From Corynebacterium glyciniphilum AJ 3170 (GTDB lineage: Bacteria > Actinomycetota > Actinomycetes > Mycobacteriales > Mycobacteriaceae), in contig NZ_CP006842.1 of assembly GCF_000626675.1 (NCBI RefSeq), positions 1,178,001 through 1,242,000 on the forward strand: a stretch of DNA of 64,000 nt, given 5' to 3'. Below the pieces are notes generated by a model, which was given only the letters and a program-made list of their open reading frames with translations, had not been told where the DNA came from and did no database searches. The position numbers and the translations under genes are program-made. This document shows positions 42,711-50,863 of this stretch, piece after piece (the first letter of the stretch is position 1; every line of letters begins with the position of its first letter).

Positions 42711-43228
42711 GCCGACCGCCTCTCGGCGGCGGGGTGGATGGCGGGGATGATCCGCCAGTCACCACCGACCTGGAACACCAGGTTGTGGATGTCCGCCGCA
42801 GCGATGGTACGCAGCACCGGCACCAGTTCATCGGCGTGGTCCGGGCTGGCGACGTTCAGGGGCCACTCCCCAATGGTGGCACCGCGCAGGTGGGGATGGT
42901 GGAATCCGGCGCCGTAGGTCGCGATAAGACTGACTGGAGCCAGCGTCGCCGTACGCTGTTCCGGCCAGGTCAGTAGCCACGAGGAGAGCAGGCCGCCGCG
43001 CTGGTCGCGGTGCAGGCCGGTCACCTCGATCTTCCCGGTGCCGGCGAGCAGGTGGTCGTTGAACTCGGCGAGAACCTGTCGGGCCGGACCGTCGAGAAGC
43101 TGTACGGCCTCGGTGAACGCGGATTCTTTGCCGGCACGGGTGATGTGGCCGAAGTGGTTGCCGTCGCGGAGATCGATGAAGTGACGGGTCAGTGCTTCCA
43201 GTGGGGCGGGAGTGGTTGTGGTGGTCAT
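42707..43228 (-). CDS. Conserved hypothetical protein in SDR operon
   Basis: A 173-residue soluble protein with a long N-terminal helical stretch (LEALTRHFIDLRDGNHFGH) and a beta-rich C-terminal half (KIEVTGLHRDQRGG, LLTWPEQRTATLAPVSLIAT). No signal peptide or known motif is visible; a cone-shaped NTF2-like fold is possible but not shown. It overlaps both neighbours by 4 bases (ATGA), so it is firmly within the operon of SDR, alpha/beta hydrolase and luciferase-like monooxygenase. It may act in the same pathway. Confidence 0.7.
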   Translation of the reverse strand: MTTTTTPAPLEALTRHFIDLRDGNHFGHITRAGKESAFTEAVQLLDGPARQVLAEFNDHLLAGTGKIEVTGLHRDQRGGLLSSWLLTWPEQRTATLAPVSLIATYGAGFHHPHLRGATIGEWPLNVASPDHADELVPVLRTIAAADIHNLVFQVGGDWRIIPAIHPAAERRSA

Positions 43229-44070
43229 GAGAGTTTTCCTTCCGGGTAGTGGTGGTGGGGTGGATGCTGATCGCGGTCTCCGCTGAGCTCGTTGAGCGCG
43301 GTGATGATGGTGGGGAGGACCAGTCCGGTGGGGTTGAGAATGTCGGCGTGCCCGGTGTTGTCGAGTGAGCGCAACGACGTAGGCACGGCGTCGTCTCGCA
43401 GCCGGGCGGCGTAGGCGCCTATGTCGTCGCGGACCGGGTCGTCGGCACCCACGATGAGGGACACCGGCGCCAGGCCGGTGAGGTCGGCGGCCTGCAGGGG
43501 AGTGGCGGGCACGGTCGGGTGTGGTGCTGTGTCACCGAGCCACCGCCGCCAGGCGGCCATGAGGTCTGAACGCCCAGGTGCCACTGCCGATGGCGCAAGG
43601 TAGGACGCGCGGGAGCACGCCGGGTCCAGCGGCGGGTAGGCCAGCAGTTGTGGTGGCACCCGGCCGTCGGCGTCGCGGCGAGCCAGGGCTGCGAGGGCGG
43701 CGATGGTTCCGCCCGCGCTGTCACCACCGACGGCCACCGGGAACTCGCCAGCTCGTTGTTCGGCCCAACCGAGTGCGGCGAGCATGTCGAGAACCGCTGA
43801 CGGATGGTGGTGTTCGGGGGCGAGGCGGTAGTCGACGGAGACGACCGCCCAGCGTGACAGGGACGCGATCCGGGATGTCACAGGTGCCCAGTGGCGGGCA
43901 GACCCGTACTGCCAGGATCCTCCATGTGCCCACACCAGCCAGCCTCGTGGCTGGTCCGGGCGGTGCACGAGGAGTGGAACGTGGGCCCCGTCGGACGTCG
44001 GCGAGTGCTCCCACCGGGTCTGCACCCGGGTGTCGACGTGGCTGCGGACGTGGGGTTCTGCGGTGCTCAT
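43225..44070 (-). CDS. Alpha/beta hydrolase, hormone-sensitive-lipase type
   Basis: A 281-residue esterase. The oxyanion motif is VWAHGGSWQYGSARHW, the nucleophile is in VGGDSAGGTIAALA, the acid in LIVGADDPVRDDIGAY, and the histidine in LDNTGHADILN. It has no signal peptide. It cleaves a carboxylic ester; the substrate is unknown. The SDR ends 9 bases upstream and the next gene overlaps its stop, so it is operonic. Confidence 0.88.
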   Translation of the reverse strand: MSTAEPHVRSHVDTRVQTRWEHSPTSDGAHVPLLVHRPDQPRGWLVWAHGGSWQYGSARHWAPVTSRIASLSRWAVVSVDYRLAPEHHHPSAVLDMLAALGWAEQRAGEFPVAVGGDSAGGTIAALAALARRDADGRVPPQLLAYPPLDPACSRASYLAPSAVAPGRSDLMAAWRRWLGDTAPHPTVPATPLQAADLTGLAPVSLIVGADDPVRDDIGAYAARLRDDAVPTSLRSLDNTGHADILNPTGLVLPTIITALNELSGDRDQHPPHHHYPEGKLS

Positions 44071-44079
44071 GGGTCGGCC

Positions 44080-44868
44080 TCATATCTGGCGCAGTGCGCC
44101 GCCGTCGACGGCCCACTCGGCGCCGGTGACCTGCGCTGCCCGTGGGGACAGCAGGTAGGAGATCACCGTAGCGACGTCGTCGGGACGACCGATCTTTCCG
44201 GTGGGTAGTCGACGTTCCTCACGGATGAACCGTTCGATCGCTGTATCGGGGTCGGTGCCGAACCGTGTGGCGAGCTGGTCACCGAACCCACCGGGTGCGT
44301 CGAACAGCGCGGTCCGGGTGGGGCCGGGGGAGACCACGTTTGACCGGATTCCCGCAGGCCCGAACTCTATGGCCAGTGACTTCGACACCGACAGCACGGC
44401 GGCCTTGGAGGCGGCGTAAGCGGACATGGTCGGATCCGGCATTCGGGCAGCCTCGCTACCCAGGTGGACGATGCTGCCGCCGGTGCTGTGGGACTGCATG
44501 GCGGTGATGACGGTGCGGGTGAGCCGGACGAGCGCGACGACGTTCATGGCGAACGTTGCGTCCCACAGCGCGTCGTCGAACGCGGTGAACGAGTCCCGGG
44601 TGTCGAACAGGGCGGCGTTGTTCACCAGCCCGTCAATCCGACCGTGGCGGTTGAGCGTGTGCTCGACCAGTCGCGTCGCTGCTCCGGGGGCGGTGAGATC
44701 GGCGGCGACGAAGTCGGTACCGGGCGGAAGCAGGTCGCCGTCGGGTGCGTGACGAGCGACGGCGACGACCTGGGTGCCTTCGTTGGCGAGTTCTCGGACG
44801 GTGGCCAGGCCGATGCCGCTGGTGGCTCCGGTGACGATGACGACGTGGTCATTGAGCTGCAGATCCAT
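44080..44868 (-). CDS. Short-chain dehydrogenase/reductase
   Basis: A 262-residue classical SDR. The cofactor motif is VIVTGATSGIGLATV, the NNA stabilising motif is GLVNNAALFDT, and the catalytic residues appear as Ser in VHLGSEAARM and Tyr/Lys in MSAYAASKAAVL. The C-terminus ends in the usual EWAVDGGAL. It oxidises or reduces an alcohol/ketone with NAD(P). GGAGAAG precedes the ATG. It heads the operon and is preceded by the second copy of the XRE operator. Confidence 0.9.
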   Translation of the reverse strand: MDLQLNDHVVIVTGATSGIGLATVRELANEGTQVVAVARHAPDGDLLPPGTDFVAADLTAPGAATRLVEHTLNRHGRIDGLVNNAALFDTRDSFTAFDDALWDATFAMNVVALVRLTRTVITAMQSHSTGGSIVHLGSEAARMPDPTMSAYAASKAAVLSVSKSLAIEFGPAGIRSNVVSPGPTRTALFDAPGGFGDQLATRFGTDPDTAIERFIREERRLPTGKIGRPDDVATVISYLLSPRAAQVTGAEWAVDGGALRQI

Positions 44869-44949
44869 CGGCTTCTCCTGTGTGGGGGCATGTACGTGTG
44901 GTCATGCCTCCACCCTCGCCGGGCCTGTGGGAGGTAGCCAGAACCCCCG

Positions 44950-44978
44950 GTTGCCTAGCACTGACAGGGATAGGCGAC
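44950..44978. promoter_or_regulatory. XRE-regulator operator, copy 2
   Basis: GTTGCCTAGCACTGACAGGG followed by ATAGGCGAC differs from copy 1 (40711-40739) at only two positions of 29. It sits 81 bp ahead of the SDR start on one side and 28 bp ahead of a short ORF starting at 45007 on the other, the same spacing as copy 1 to the XRE gene. Confidence 0.75.
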
Positions 44979-45049
44979 TGCCGGCGTGGGCGTGCACTCT
45001 TGGGTCATGGCAGACAGAGAAAACTGGAGATTGACGGAGGATGAAGCAG

Positions 45050-45361
45050 ATGAAGTTTATTGATGCCGGTGGCTACACTGCCGATCGACCTTGGGAAGCT
45101 CTTGATCTCGGTGAATTCGACAACGCAACCGTCCGATTGCACTGGACCGATCAGCCCTACACGTGGCACGTCAATGACGGCCCAGAGCTCTTCGTTGTCC
45201 TGGACGGGGCTGTCGACATGCACTATCGGGTTAATGGCGAGAAGCGAGTAGAACTGCTCACTCCCGGCACTGTGTGCTGTGTGGAGACCGGGGATGAGCA
45301 CGTTGCCCATCCGGCTGGGACGGCCAGGATACTGGTGATAGAGCGCAAGGGGAGTATCTGA
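45050..45361 (+). CDS. Cupin-domain protein, paralogue
   Basis: A 103-residue cupin closely similar to the one at 31266-31577 (shared stretches include TADRPW, ALDLGEFD, YTWHVNDGPE, LTPGTVCCV and the ending RKGSI). The start at 45050 is supported by GGAGG nine bases upstream and gives exactly the same length as the paralogue. It probably binds a metal through histidines in the two cupin blocks. It is preceded by the XRE operator and an 18-codon ORF of unknown meaning (45007-45063). Confidence 0.85.
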   Translation: MKFIDAGGYTADRPWEALDLGEFDNATVRLHWTDQPYTWHVNDGPELFVVLDGAVDMHYRVNGEKRVELLTPGTVCCVETGDEHVAHPAGTARILVIERKGSI

Positions 45362-45503
45362 GGCTAGAGTTTCGGTAATTGATCCTTTCGCAACCAGGAT
45401 CTCAGCTCCCGTGAAAATGAAAGGGCCGGAGAAGTGGCGGAATTCGAGATTGTGAGGAACGGGCCGAAGGTCTCACGTCGCCCACTGGATCCGTCATATC
45501 TCG

Positions 45504-46808
45504 TCACTGTTGTACAGGTGACGTTTCCGTGTTGAGCTCGGGCGTTGTATTTTTCCGGGACGTGCGGACCGACACTCGGTGAATGAGGACGAAGGCGATC
45601 CCGAGGAGTGCCACCAGGCCGATCATCGTCAGTGCGGCGGCGACGAGACCGTCGTGGTAAATCCAGGGGTGTCCGGTTCCACCGGACGCGACCAGTTGTC
45701 CTGCGTTTCCGGGGAGTGTGGTGGTGACGATGGCGGCGAGAATGGCGGCATAGGCGGCGACGAAAACAGCTTCGGAGCCGATTCGCAACAGGTTGATGAC
45801 TCCGGACGCGGCACCGGCACGTTCCGACGGCACGGCGGCAAGCGCCTCGGCGTCGACGAATCCCAACGGCAGTCCGAAGCCCAGGCCGAGCAAGACCATG
45901 GGGGCGATACCTACCGCGACGGGGAGATCCGGGCGCAGGAGAAGAACAACGCCCACGCCGCCGACAATGAGCATGGTGAAAGAGACCGCGATAACACTGG
46001 TGGGTGTGGCTCGCCCGGACTGCATGATTCGGTGGACCAGTGTCGGAGCGATGAGGACCGGAACCGTCATCGTCAGCATGAGGGCTCCGATGACTCCGGA
46101 ACTGAGGTTATGGATCGCTCCCAGGGCGCTGGGGAGGTAGGTCAGGAATGTCACGAACCCGATGGCCCCGGCCACCGGCACGAGTGTCATCGCGAGGAAA
46201 CTCGGGGCCTTCAACGCTGAGAAGTCCAGGAGCTGGCGCAGTGACGTCTCGCCGCGCCCGAGCCGAGGCAGCCGGGTGGATCCCAGCAGGGCGACAGTTA
46301 GGACGATGGCCTGTACAGCGAAGATCCCGCGCCAGCCCCAGACGGAGAGCAACATGCCGGACAGTGCTGGACCAGCGGCCAGTCCGAGGCCGTTGATCGT
46401 CCCGAACAAGGCGAATGCCTTGGCTCGGGCAGGGCCCTCGAACAGGTGCGTCAGCAACGGTGCTGCTCCAGTGAGTACGGCGGCCGATCCGATACCGGCG
46501 ATCACTCGTCCGGCATCGAGGATGCTCAGCGTGGGCGCCAGAGCACTGATGATGCCGCCAACTGCGGCTATGACGATGCCGATACGGAATGAGCGGGTGT
46601 ATCCGATGCGGTCGGAGAAGGCTCCCCAGGCGATGGTGCAGATGGCGAACGAGACGTTGAAGCCGTTGACGACCCACTGCAGTGGGGTCGGGTCGGATCC
46701 CAGGTCCGCGGCGATGCCGGGAAGTGCGACGGCGGTGCCGGAGATGGACAGCGGGATGACGAACTGCGCGAACAGGATCACTGTCAGTAGTAGTCGGGGT
46801 CGGGGCAT
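45504..46808 (-). CDS. MFS exporter
   Basis: A 434-residue MFS protein with twelve or more helices. TM1 contains IPLSISGTAVALPGIAADLG, motif A is WGAFSDRIGYTRSFRIG, and TM5 has GLAAGPALSGMLLSVWGWRG. The chosen ATG begins MPRPRLLLT; a longer frame would cross the operator. It is divergent from an ArsR regulator, with GGTTCG-type dyads between them. Substrate unknown. Confidence 0.85.
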   Translation of the reverse strand: MPRPRLLLTVILFAQFVIPLSISGTAVALPGIAADLGSDPTPLQWVVNGFNVSFAICTIAWGAFSDRIGYTRSFRIGIVIAAVGGIISALAPTLSILDAGRVIAGIGSAAVLTGAAPLLTHLFEGPARAKAFALFGTINGLGLAAGPALSGMLLSVWGWRGIFAVQAIVLTVALLGSTRLPRLGRGETSLRQLLDFSALKAPSFLAMTLVPVAGAIGFVTFLTYLPSALGAIHNLSSGVIGALMLTMTVPVLIAPTLVHRIMQSGRATPTSVIAVSFTMLIVGGVGVVLLLRPDLPVAVGIAPMVLLGLGFGLPLGFVDAEALAAVPSERAGAASGVINLLRIGSEAVFVAAYAAILAAIVTTTLPGNAGQLVASGGTGHPWIYHDGLVAAALTMIGLVALLGIAFVLIHRVSVRTSRKNTTPELNTETSPVQQ

Positions 46809-46837
46809 GAGCACTCCTGTGGTTCGATGAAAAGCTA

Positions 46838-46859
46838 AGGTTCGAATATTGACGAACCT
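46838..46859. promoter_or_regulatory. ArsR-type operator
   Basis: Arms AGGTTCG and CGAACCT flank an 8-bp AT-rich centre. Further half-sites GGTTCGA (46821) and CGAACCTTC (46892) lie on either side, in the gap between the MFS exporter and ArsR genes. Confidence 0.6.
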
Positions 46860-46934
46860 ATGCAAGCACGTCGATGAGGTACGATGCAAGACGAACCTTC
46901 AGTAGTGCGTCGAAAGACGGAGAAAGGAAGTATC

Positions 46935-47252
46935 GTGCCCCGTCAGCCACAGTCCCCGGAGCCAGACGAGATCGAACTCGGCGCGGTGTTGTCCGCGCTG
47001 GCTGATCCGCATCGTCGCCGTGTCGTCCGTGCCCTGGTGCACGACGTCGACGCCAGCGAGCGTTCCTGCACGAGCTTCGGGCTGGACCTGTCGAAATCGA
47101 CGCGGAGCCATCATTTCAAGGTGCTTCGGGAAGCTGGGCTGGTGAGACAGGTGGACCGGGGCAACAGGAGTGGGGTAACTCTCCGCCGTCAAGATCTCGA
47201 CGCGCGCTTTCCCGGGCTGCTTGCGCTGATCGGGGATGAGGACGGCGACTGA
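46935..47252 (+). CDS. ArsR-family transcriptional regulator
   Basis: A 105-residue winged-helix regulator. VLSALADPHRRRVVRALV is the ArsR helix 2-3 region, and the recognition helix is LSKSTRSHHFKVLREAGLV. No clear metal-binding cysteine cluster is seen (a single Cys in SERSCTSFG), so it may sense something other than arsenic. The GTG start is supported by AAAGGAAG. It is divergent from the MFS exporter. Confidence 0.85.
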   Translation: MPRQPQSPEPDEIELGAVLSALADPHRRRVVRALVHDVDASERSCTSFGLDLSKSTRSHHFKVLREAGLVRQVDRGNRSGVTLRRQDLDARFPGLLALIGDEDGD

Positions 47253-47263
47253 CTCTCGCTGCG

Positions 47264-47707
47264 TCAGGCGATGGGGCAGTGTTCGCCCTGGCGTGTGCGC
47301 ACGACGTGGGGAGCGATGATCAAGGCGGCATACGCCGACACGAGAAAGAACGCGACCGGACCTTGCTGCGGTTCCGTCAAGGACGGATATCGCGAGGCGG
47401 CAGCGCCATAGATCACGGCATCGAGGAGGAGGCCGGTGGCGGCGATCCCGGAGCCGAACAGGAGCCGGTGGGTTATCGAATCAGCGCGTCGACGGCGGTA
47501 TAACACGTAAGCGATGACTGCCAGGGCAAGAGCTGCTGCGGTAAAAGCGATGATCGCGAGCACTCCGGGCCATGAACCGGAATCCGGCAGGAGGACTGGC
47601 CCGAGTGTGGTGATCAGTGTTGTGGCGATAACCCAGATTGCGACTCCGTAGCCGATGGCGGTGAGAACGTCGTGACGGTCGGGAAATGTGTTCGGTGTCT
47701 TGGTCAT
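47264..47707 (-). CDS. Four-helix membrane protein of unknown function
   Basis: A 147-residue protein with four hydrophobic segments: IGYGVAIWVIATTLITTL, VLAIIAFTAAALALAVIAYV, LLFGSGIAATGLLLDAVI and VAFFLVSAYAALIIAPHVV. The pattern recalls DUF5367-like proteins but I am not certain. It is divergent from a TetR regulator with a 40-bp gap that includes the palindrome ACGATCGT (47725-47732). Confidence 0.7.
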   Translation of the reverse strand: MTKTPNTFPDRHDVLTAIGYGVAIWVIATTLITTLGPVLLPDSGSWPGVLAIIAFTAAALALAVIAYVLYRRRRADSITHRLLFGSGIAATGLLLDAVIYGAAASRYPSLTEPQQGPVAFFLVSAYAALIIAPHVVRTRQGEHCPIA

Positions 47708-47746
47708 GCTGTCATATTAGTGGAACGATCGTGGTAAAAATAGGAC

Positions 47747-48367
47747 ATGGCCCGTCCTAGGAATCCTGAACGCAAAGCAGAGCTACTCGTTGCGGCTACC
47801 GACGTCGTGCAGCGGCTCGGAATCGCAGGCGTCACCCTGCGACCTTTAGCCAACGAAATTGGAGTTGCTCCGCGCACGTTGCTGTATCACTTTGGCAGTA
47901 AGGAGAAGCTGCTCGTCGAGGTCATCCGCGATCTGAGGCGACATCACGCCCAGATAGCCCAGTCGCTTACCCGGGTGCACTGGGAGGATGAGCCTGAACG
48001 GCAACTTGGTGAGACGGTTGATCGGCTGTGGCAGGAGGCGAAGCTACCTGGAGCGCGTCCGTTTCTCGCATTGTATTTTGAGCTCGTGTCGCTGGCGATC
48101 CGCGATCCAGACCAGTACAGGCCGTTACTCGTTGACGCCGACAGAGAATGGGTGGATGCCATCACGGGGTATCTTGTCCGCTGTGGTATTCACGAAGAGG
48201 AGACAACTGCGATGGCAGACACCCTCTTGATCGGGTATCGCGGTGCGGTGTCATTCGCCCTTGCCACCGGTAGGTGGGAGAGTGCAGAAGCATCGATCGC
48301 CACGGCAATAGTCGAGGTTCAGGACAGGATCAGGGACTGTCTCGCAGCCGCCCGACGTCGAAATTAG
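47747..48367 (+). CDS. TetR-family transcriptional regulator
   Basis: A 206-residue TetR protein starting MARPRNPERKAELLVAATDV, with the helix-turn-helix IAGVTLRPLANEIGVAPRTL and LYHFGSKEKLL. It is divergent from the four-helix membrane protein and probably controls it. Its stop overlaps by four bases the convergent hypothetical gene. Confidence 0.85.
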   Translation: MARPRNPERKAELLVAATDVVQRLGIAGVTLRPLANEIGVAPRTLLYHFGSKEKLLVEVIRDLRRHHAQIAQSLTRVHWEDEPERQLGETVDRLWQEAKLPGARPFLALYFELVSLAIRDPDQYRPLLVDADREWVDAITGYLVRCGIHEEETTAMADTLLIGYRGAVSFALATGRWESAEASIATAIVEVQDRIRDCLAAARRRN

Positions 48368-48720
48368 AGGCCTACAACCGTTGCGGTCACCGTGAACTCG
48401 TCCTCACCGTGCTTCGTGATCAGCTGGATACCACGTCGGGCGAGAACTTCCTTCAGCCGTGACAGTCGTTGCAGTGCTGGGGCCGAAACGATTGTTGAGC
48501 TGACGCTATGGATATTCATCCGGCCTGCATCCACGGTGATATTCACGTCGGGTGTTCCCGGATATTCCAGGATGGCGGTGACACTCGCCCGCAGTACCTC
48601 ACTCAGCGGTGAGTCGAGCATCGGGCCATCCGCGTCGTGAATGCTCACGGAGACGGTGGCGCCCGCTGCCTCAAGGAGCGCCTGGGCACTTTTCACCTCC
48701 AGTGCACCAGTGTGGGGCAC
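48364..48720 (-). CDS. Hypothetical protein
   Basis: A 118-residue soluble protein with segments VKSAQALLEAAGATVSVSIH and LSRLKEVLARRGIQLITKHG. The GTG start lies in an inverted repeat GGCACTT-AAGTGCC (48716-48734); a second GTG eight codons on, after GGAG, is possible. No family recognised. The 130 bases upstream hold only this dyad before the Fic gene ends. Confidence 0.55.
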   Translation of the reverse strand: MPHTGALEVKSAQALLEAAGATVSVSIHDADGPMLDSPLSEVLRASVTAILEYPGTPDVNITVDAGRMNIHSVSSTIVSAPALQRLSRLKEVLARRGIQLITKHGEDEFTVTATVVGL

Positions 48721-48850
48721 TTGGCTGAAGTGCCAAATGTCAGGAATCCCCGTGACAGCCCAACGCTCACAGTGGAGGTGAGCACTATCGAACGTCTAGC
48801 CGGAGATGGTCGCGAAGATTCTTCTACTTCTTATTTTGTGGTAGAGAGGC

Positions 48851-49723
48851 TTATGGCGACGCAACCTGACGGTAGACCTGTCGCAGTGGTGTCGAGTCGG
48901 TGTGTATGCCGGAGGGGTCCACGAACGTCGCTGCCGAGGCACGGATCCAGTCCTCGCAACTCACCCGGTTGAAGTGCAGTTCCACACCGTGTCGGCCGGC
49001 GAGGTCGGTCATGAACAGTCGCGATGCCCGCCCGTTGCCGTCGCGGAACGGGTGGGCGAAGTTCAGGTCAGTGTGCAGGTCGGCCAGTGTGCCCACTCTC
49101 TGGTCGAAGGTGGCCTCAGCCCAGTCGAACCGCTCGATCGACCGGTCAAGTTGGCGCATGTACATGCTCATGCTGTGGTGGTCACCGAACCCGTGGGTCC
49201 CTTTCATCATGTTCACCACCCGGGGTCGGCCCGCCCACGGGTAAATGTCCTCGAACAGGGTGTGGTGGATCGACGAGAGGCGCTCGCCAGCACCCTCCCC
49301 GTCGATGACGAGCTCGCCGGACGCCATCGCCATTGCGCGGCCCGTCGCCACGATGTGCTCGACTGCGCCGAGGCACGCAGCATCACGCAGGCCGAGATAG
49401 CTACGCAGGGTGGTCGTGCCGGGAAAGAAGTAGCTGCTCCACACGTCGGGCTCGGGTCGGAACCCCCTCCGCCTGTCCGGATCGCCGCCGTTGTTGGTGG
49501 CGAGAGTGTCAATTTCGGTGCGCGTCAGGAAGGACGAACCGTTGCGTTGTCTACGGTCTGCCAGATCCCGGATATCCGTCCCGGTGGGTTCCCACCCTTC
49601 CAGGACGCTGCTGTGCGCTGCTTCGATGACCGGCTCGGCGTCGGCGTCGCTCACGCCGGAGAACACATCGGGGAACGCGGCACGATAACCGTCGATACCA
49701 GTCAACGTGGTGAAATCGGTCAT
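48851..49723 (-). CDS. Fic-domain AMP-transferase-type protein
   Basis: A 290-residue Fic protein. The catalytic motif HPFRDGNGR lies at residues 224-232, matching the canonical HPFx(D/E)GNGRxxR, so it should be active in transferring AMP (or another nucleotide moiety) to a target hydroxyl. Upstream, FEDIYPWAGRPRVVNM is a typical Fic helix. SSVLEG at residues 38-43 fits the (S/T)xxxE(G/N) inhibitory motif, here N-terminal as in class II enzymes. No separate antitoxin gene is adjacent, in line with built-in control. Target unknown. Confidence 0.85.
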   Translation of the reverse strand: MTDFTTLTGIDGYRAAFPDVFSGVSDADAEPVIEAAHSSVLEGWEPTGTDIRDLADRRQRNGSSFLTRTEIDTLATNNGGDPDRRRGFRPEPDVWSSYFFPGTTTLRSYLGLRDAACLGAVEHIVATGRAMAMASGELVIDGEGAGERLSSIHHTLFEDIYPWAGRPRVVNMMKGTHGFGDHHSMSMYMRQLDRSIERFDWAEATFDQRVGTLADLHTDLNFAHPFRDGNGRASRLFMTDLAGRHGVELHFNRVSCEDWIRASAATFVDPSGIHTDSTPLRQVYRQVASP

Positions 49724-49913
49724 GGTCGGCGCCTTTCCGTGACGTGCGGAACTCCAATTGTACGGTCCGTGGCCTACTGCCGCGAGAGCCTCTCGTCGAG
49801 GTCCACACCGAAACTGGCTTCGCAGCCGGCTGTGCCGTTCTCGTCGTGAGAGAGCAAGTTGTACCAACGCCTGGTTCAGCGGCACACAGCACAAACAGAT
49901 GCTGCACTGCCAC

Positions 49914-50723
49914 CTACCCGCAGCGCGAATGGGCCCGTTCGTGTAGTGCAATACCCGCCGAGACCGAGACATTGAGTGACTCTATGTCGTCCGACATCGC
50001 GATGGAGCACCGATAGTCAGCGATTCTGGCGATGTCAGTGGATACGCCGCGGCGCTCGCTGCCCAGCACTATCGCGATTCGTTCCTTGACCCTCTGCAGA
50101 ACCTCGATCGGCACGGTGCAATCAGCTGCCAGTGTTGCTACAGGAATCTGCTGTTCGTGCAGGTAGTGGATGACGTCGCGTCGAGGCGCAATCACGGTAG
50201 GCAGGGTAAAAACCAGACCTCTGCTTGCCCTGATCAAGCGCCGATCGAACACGGTCCGTAGTCCACTATCCAGGAGAATGACCGCCGCGGCATTGAGACC
50301 CGCGGATGTTCTGACGATCGCGCCAATATTGCCGACCAGGCGCACGCCATCAAGAACGATGATGTCACCGGAACTGTCGGAAAAGTCGCTGAGCTCACCC
50401 GGAGCGGGCGATTGTGCCAAGGCGAAGATGCGTGAGCGTTTGTCGTCGCCGAAGATCCTCTTGGTGACGGCGCTGGACAGCGTGTGTATCTGAACTTCGT
50501 GCAGTTCAGACACCACCTCGTCGAGTGCGAGGGGATTGCGACCTTCGGTGATGTAGAGGCTGTCGATCAGGACACCGCTGCGTGCTGCCTGGACAATGTT
50601 CTCCAGGTCATCGATCAGAATGACGTTCGGCGCGACGGCTCGACGTCGCACCACGTCCGTAATGCGACGAGCCACGGGGTGATAGGGGTTATCGATGATG
50701 TGGTGCTGTACTGGTGCCGCCAT
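49914..50723 (-). CDS. TsnR-type 23S rRNA A1067 2'-O-methyltransferase (thiopeptide resistance family)
   Basis: A 269-residue SPOUT methyltransferase, exactly the length of thiostrepton-resistance Tsr/TsnR proteins as I recall them. The motifs are VGNIGAIVRTSAGLNAA (N132, R138), IVLGSERRG (E223) and IESLNVSVSAGIALHER (N251). An N-terminal L30e-like RNA-binding domain starts IIDNPYHPVARRITDVV. The family methylates A1067 of 23S rRNA, which blocks thiostrepton and nosiheptide binding. TsnR is normally found in producers such as Streptomyces. The gene is divergent from an MFS exporter. Confidence 0.85.
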   Translation of the reverse strand: MAAPVQHHIIDNPYHPVARRITDVVRRRAVAPNVILIDDLENIVQAARSGVLIDSLYITEGRNPLALDEVVSELHEVQIHTLSSAVTKRIFGDDKRSRIFALAQSPAPGELSDFSDSSGDIIVLDGVRLVGNIGAIVRTSAGLNAAAVILLDSGLRTVFDRRLIRASRGLVFTLPTVIAPRRDVIHYLHEQQIPVATLAADCTVPIEVLQRVKERIAIVLGSERRGVSTDIARIADYRCSIAMSDDIESLNVSVSAGIALHERAHSRCG

Positions 50724-50863
50724 GTGGAGGACGTTCCGGTATGACGCGACGTGAGGGTCAAATCAGCATGCCGTTGATACACTGAGATGGTCTGGAGTTG
50801 CCGCCCCTGACCGTCCGGGGGTGGCGTGCACTGCAGTCGTCAGGGCGGCCCTGGAGCCGTCTC

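Noticed and set aside
46838..46850. tRNA T-arm-like GGTTCGAAT
   Set aside because: No cloverleaf can be formed around it; the sequence is part of the ArsR-type operator dyad.
47725..47732. Palindrome ACGATCGT between a TetR gene and a membrane protein gene
   Set aside because: Only 8 bp and not extended; could be part of an operator but too short to call.
48716..48734. GGCACTT/AAGTGCC inverted repeat at the start of a hypothetical gene
   Set aside because: Seven-bp arms overlapping a GTG start; may be chance and does not resemble the other repeat element.
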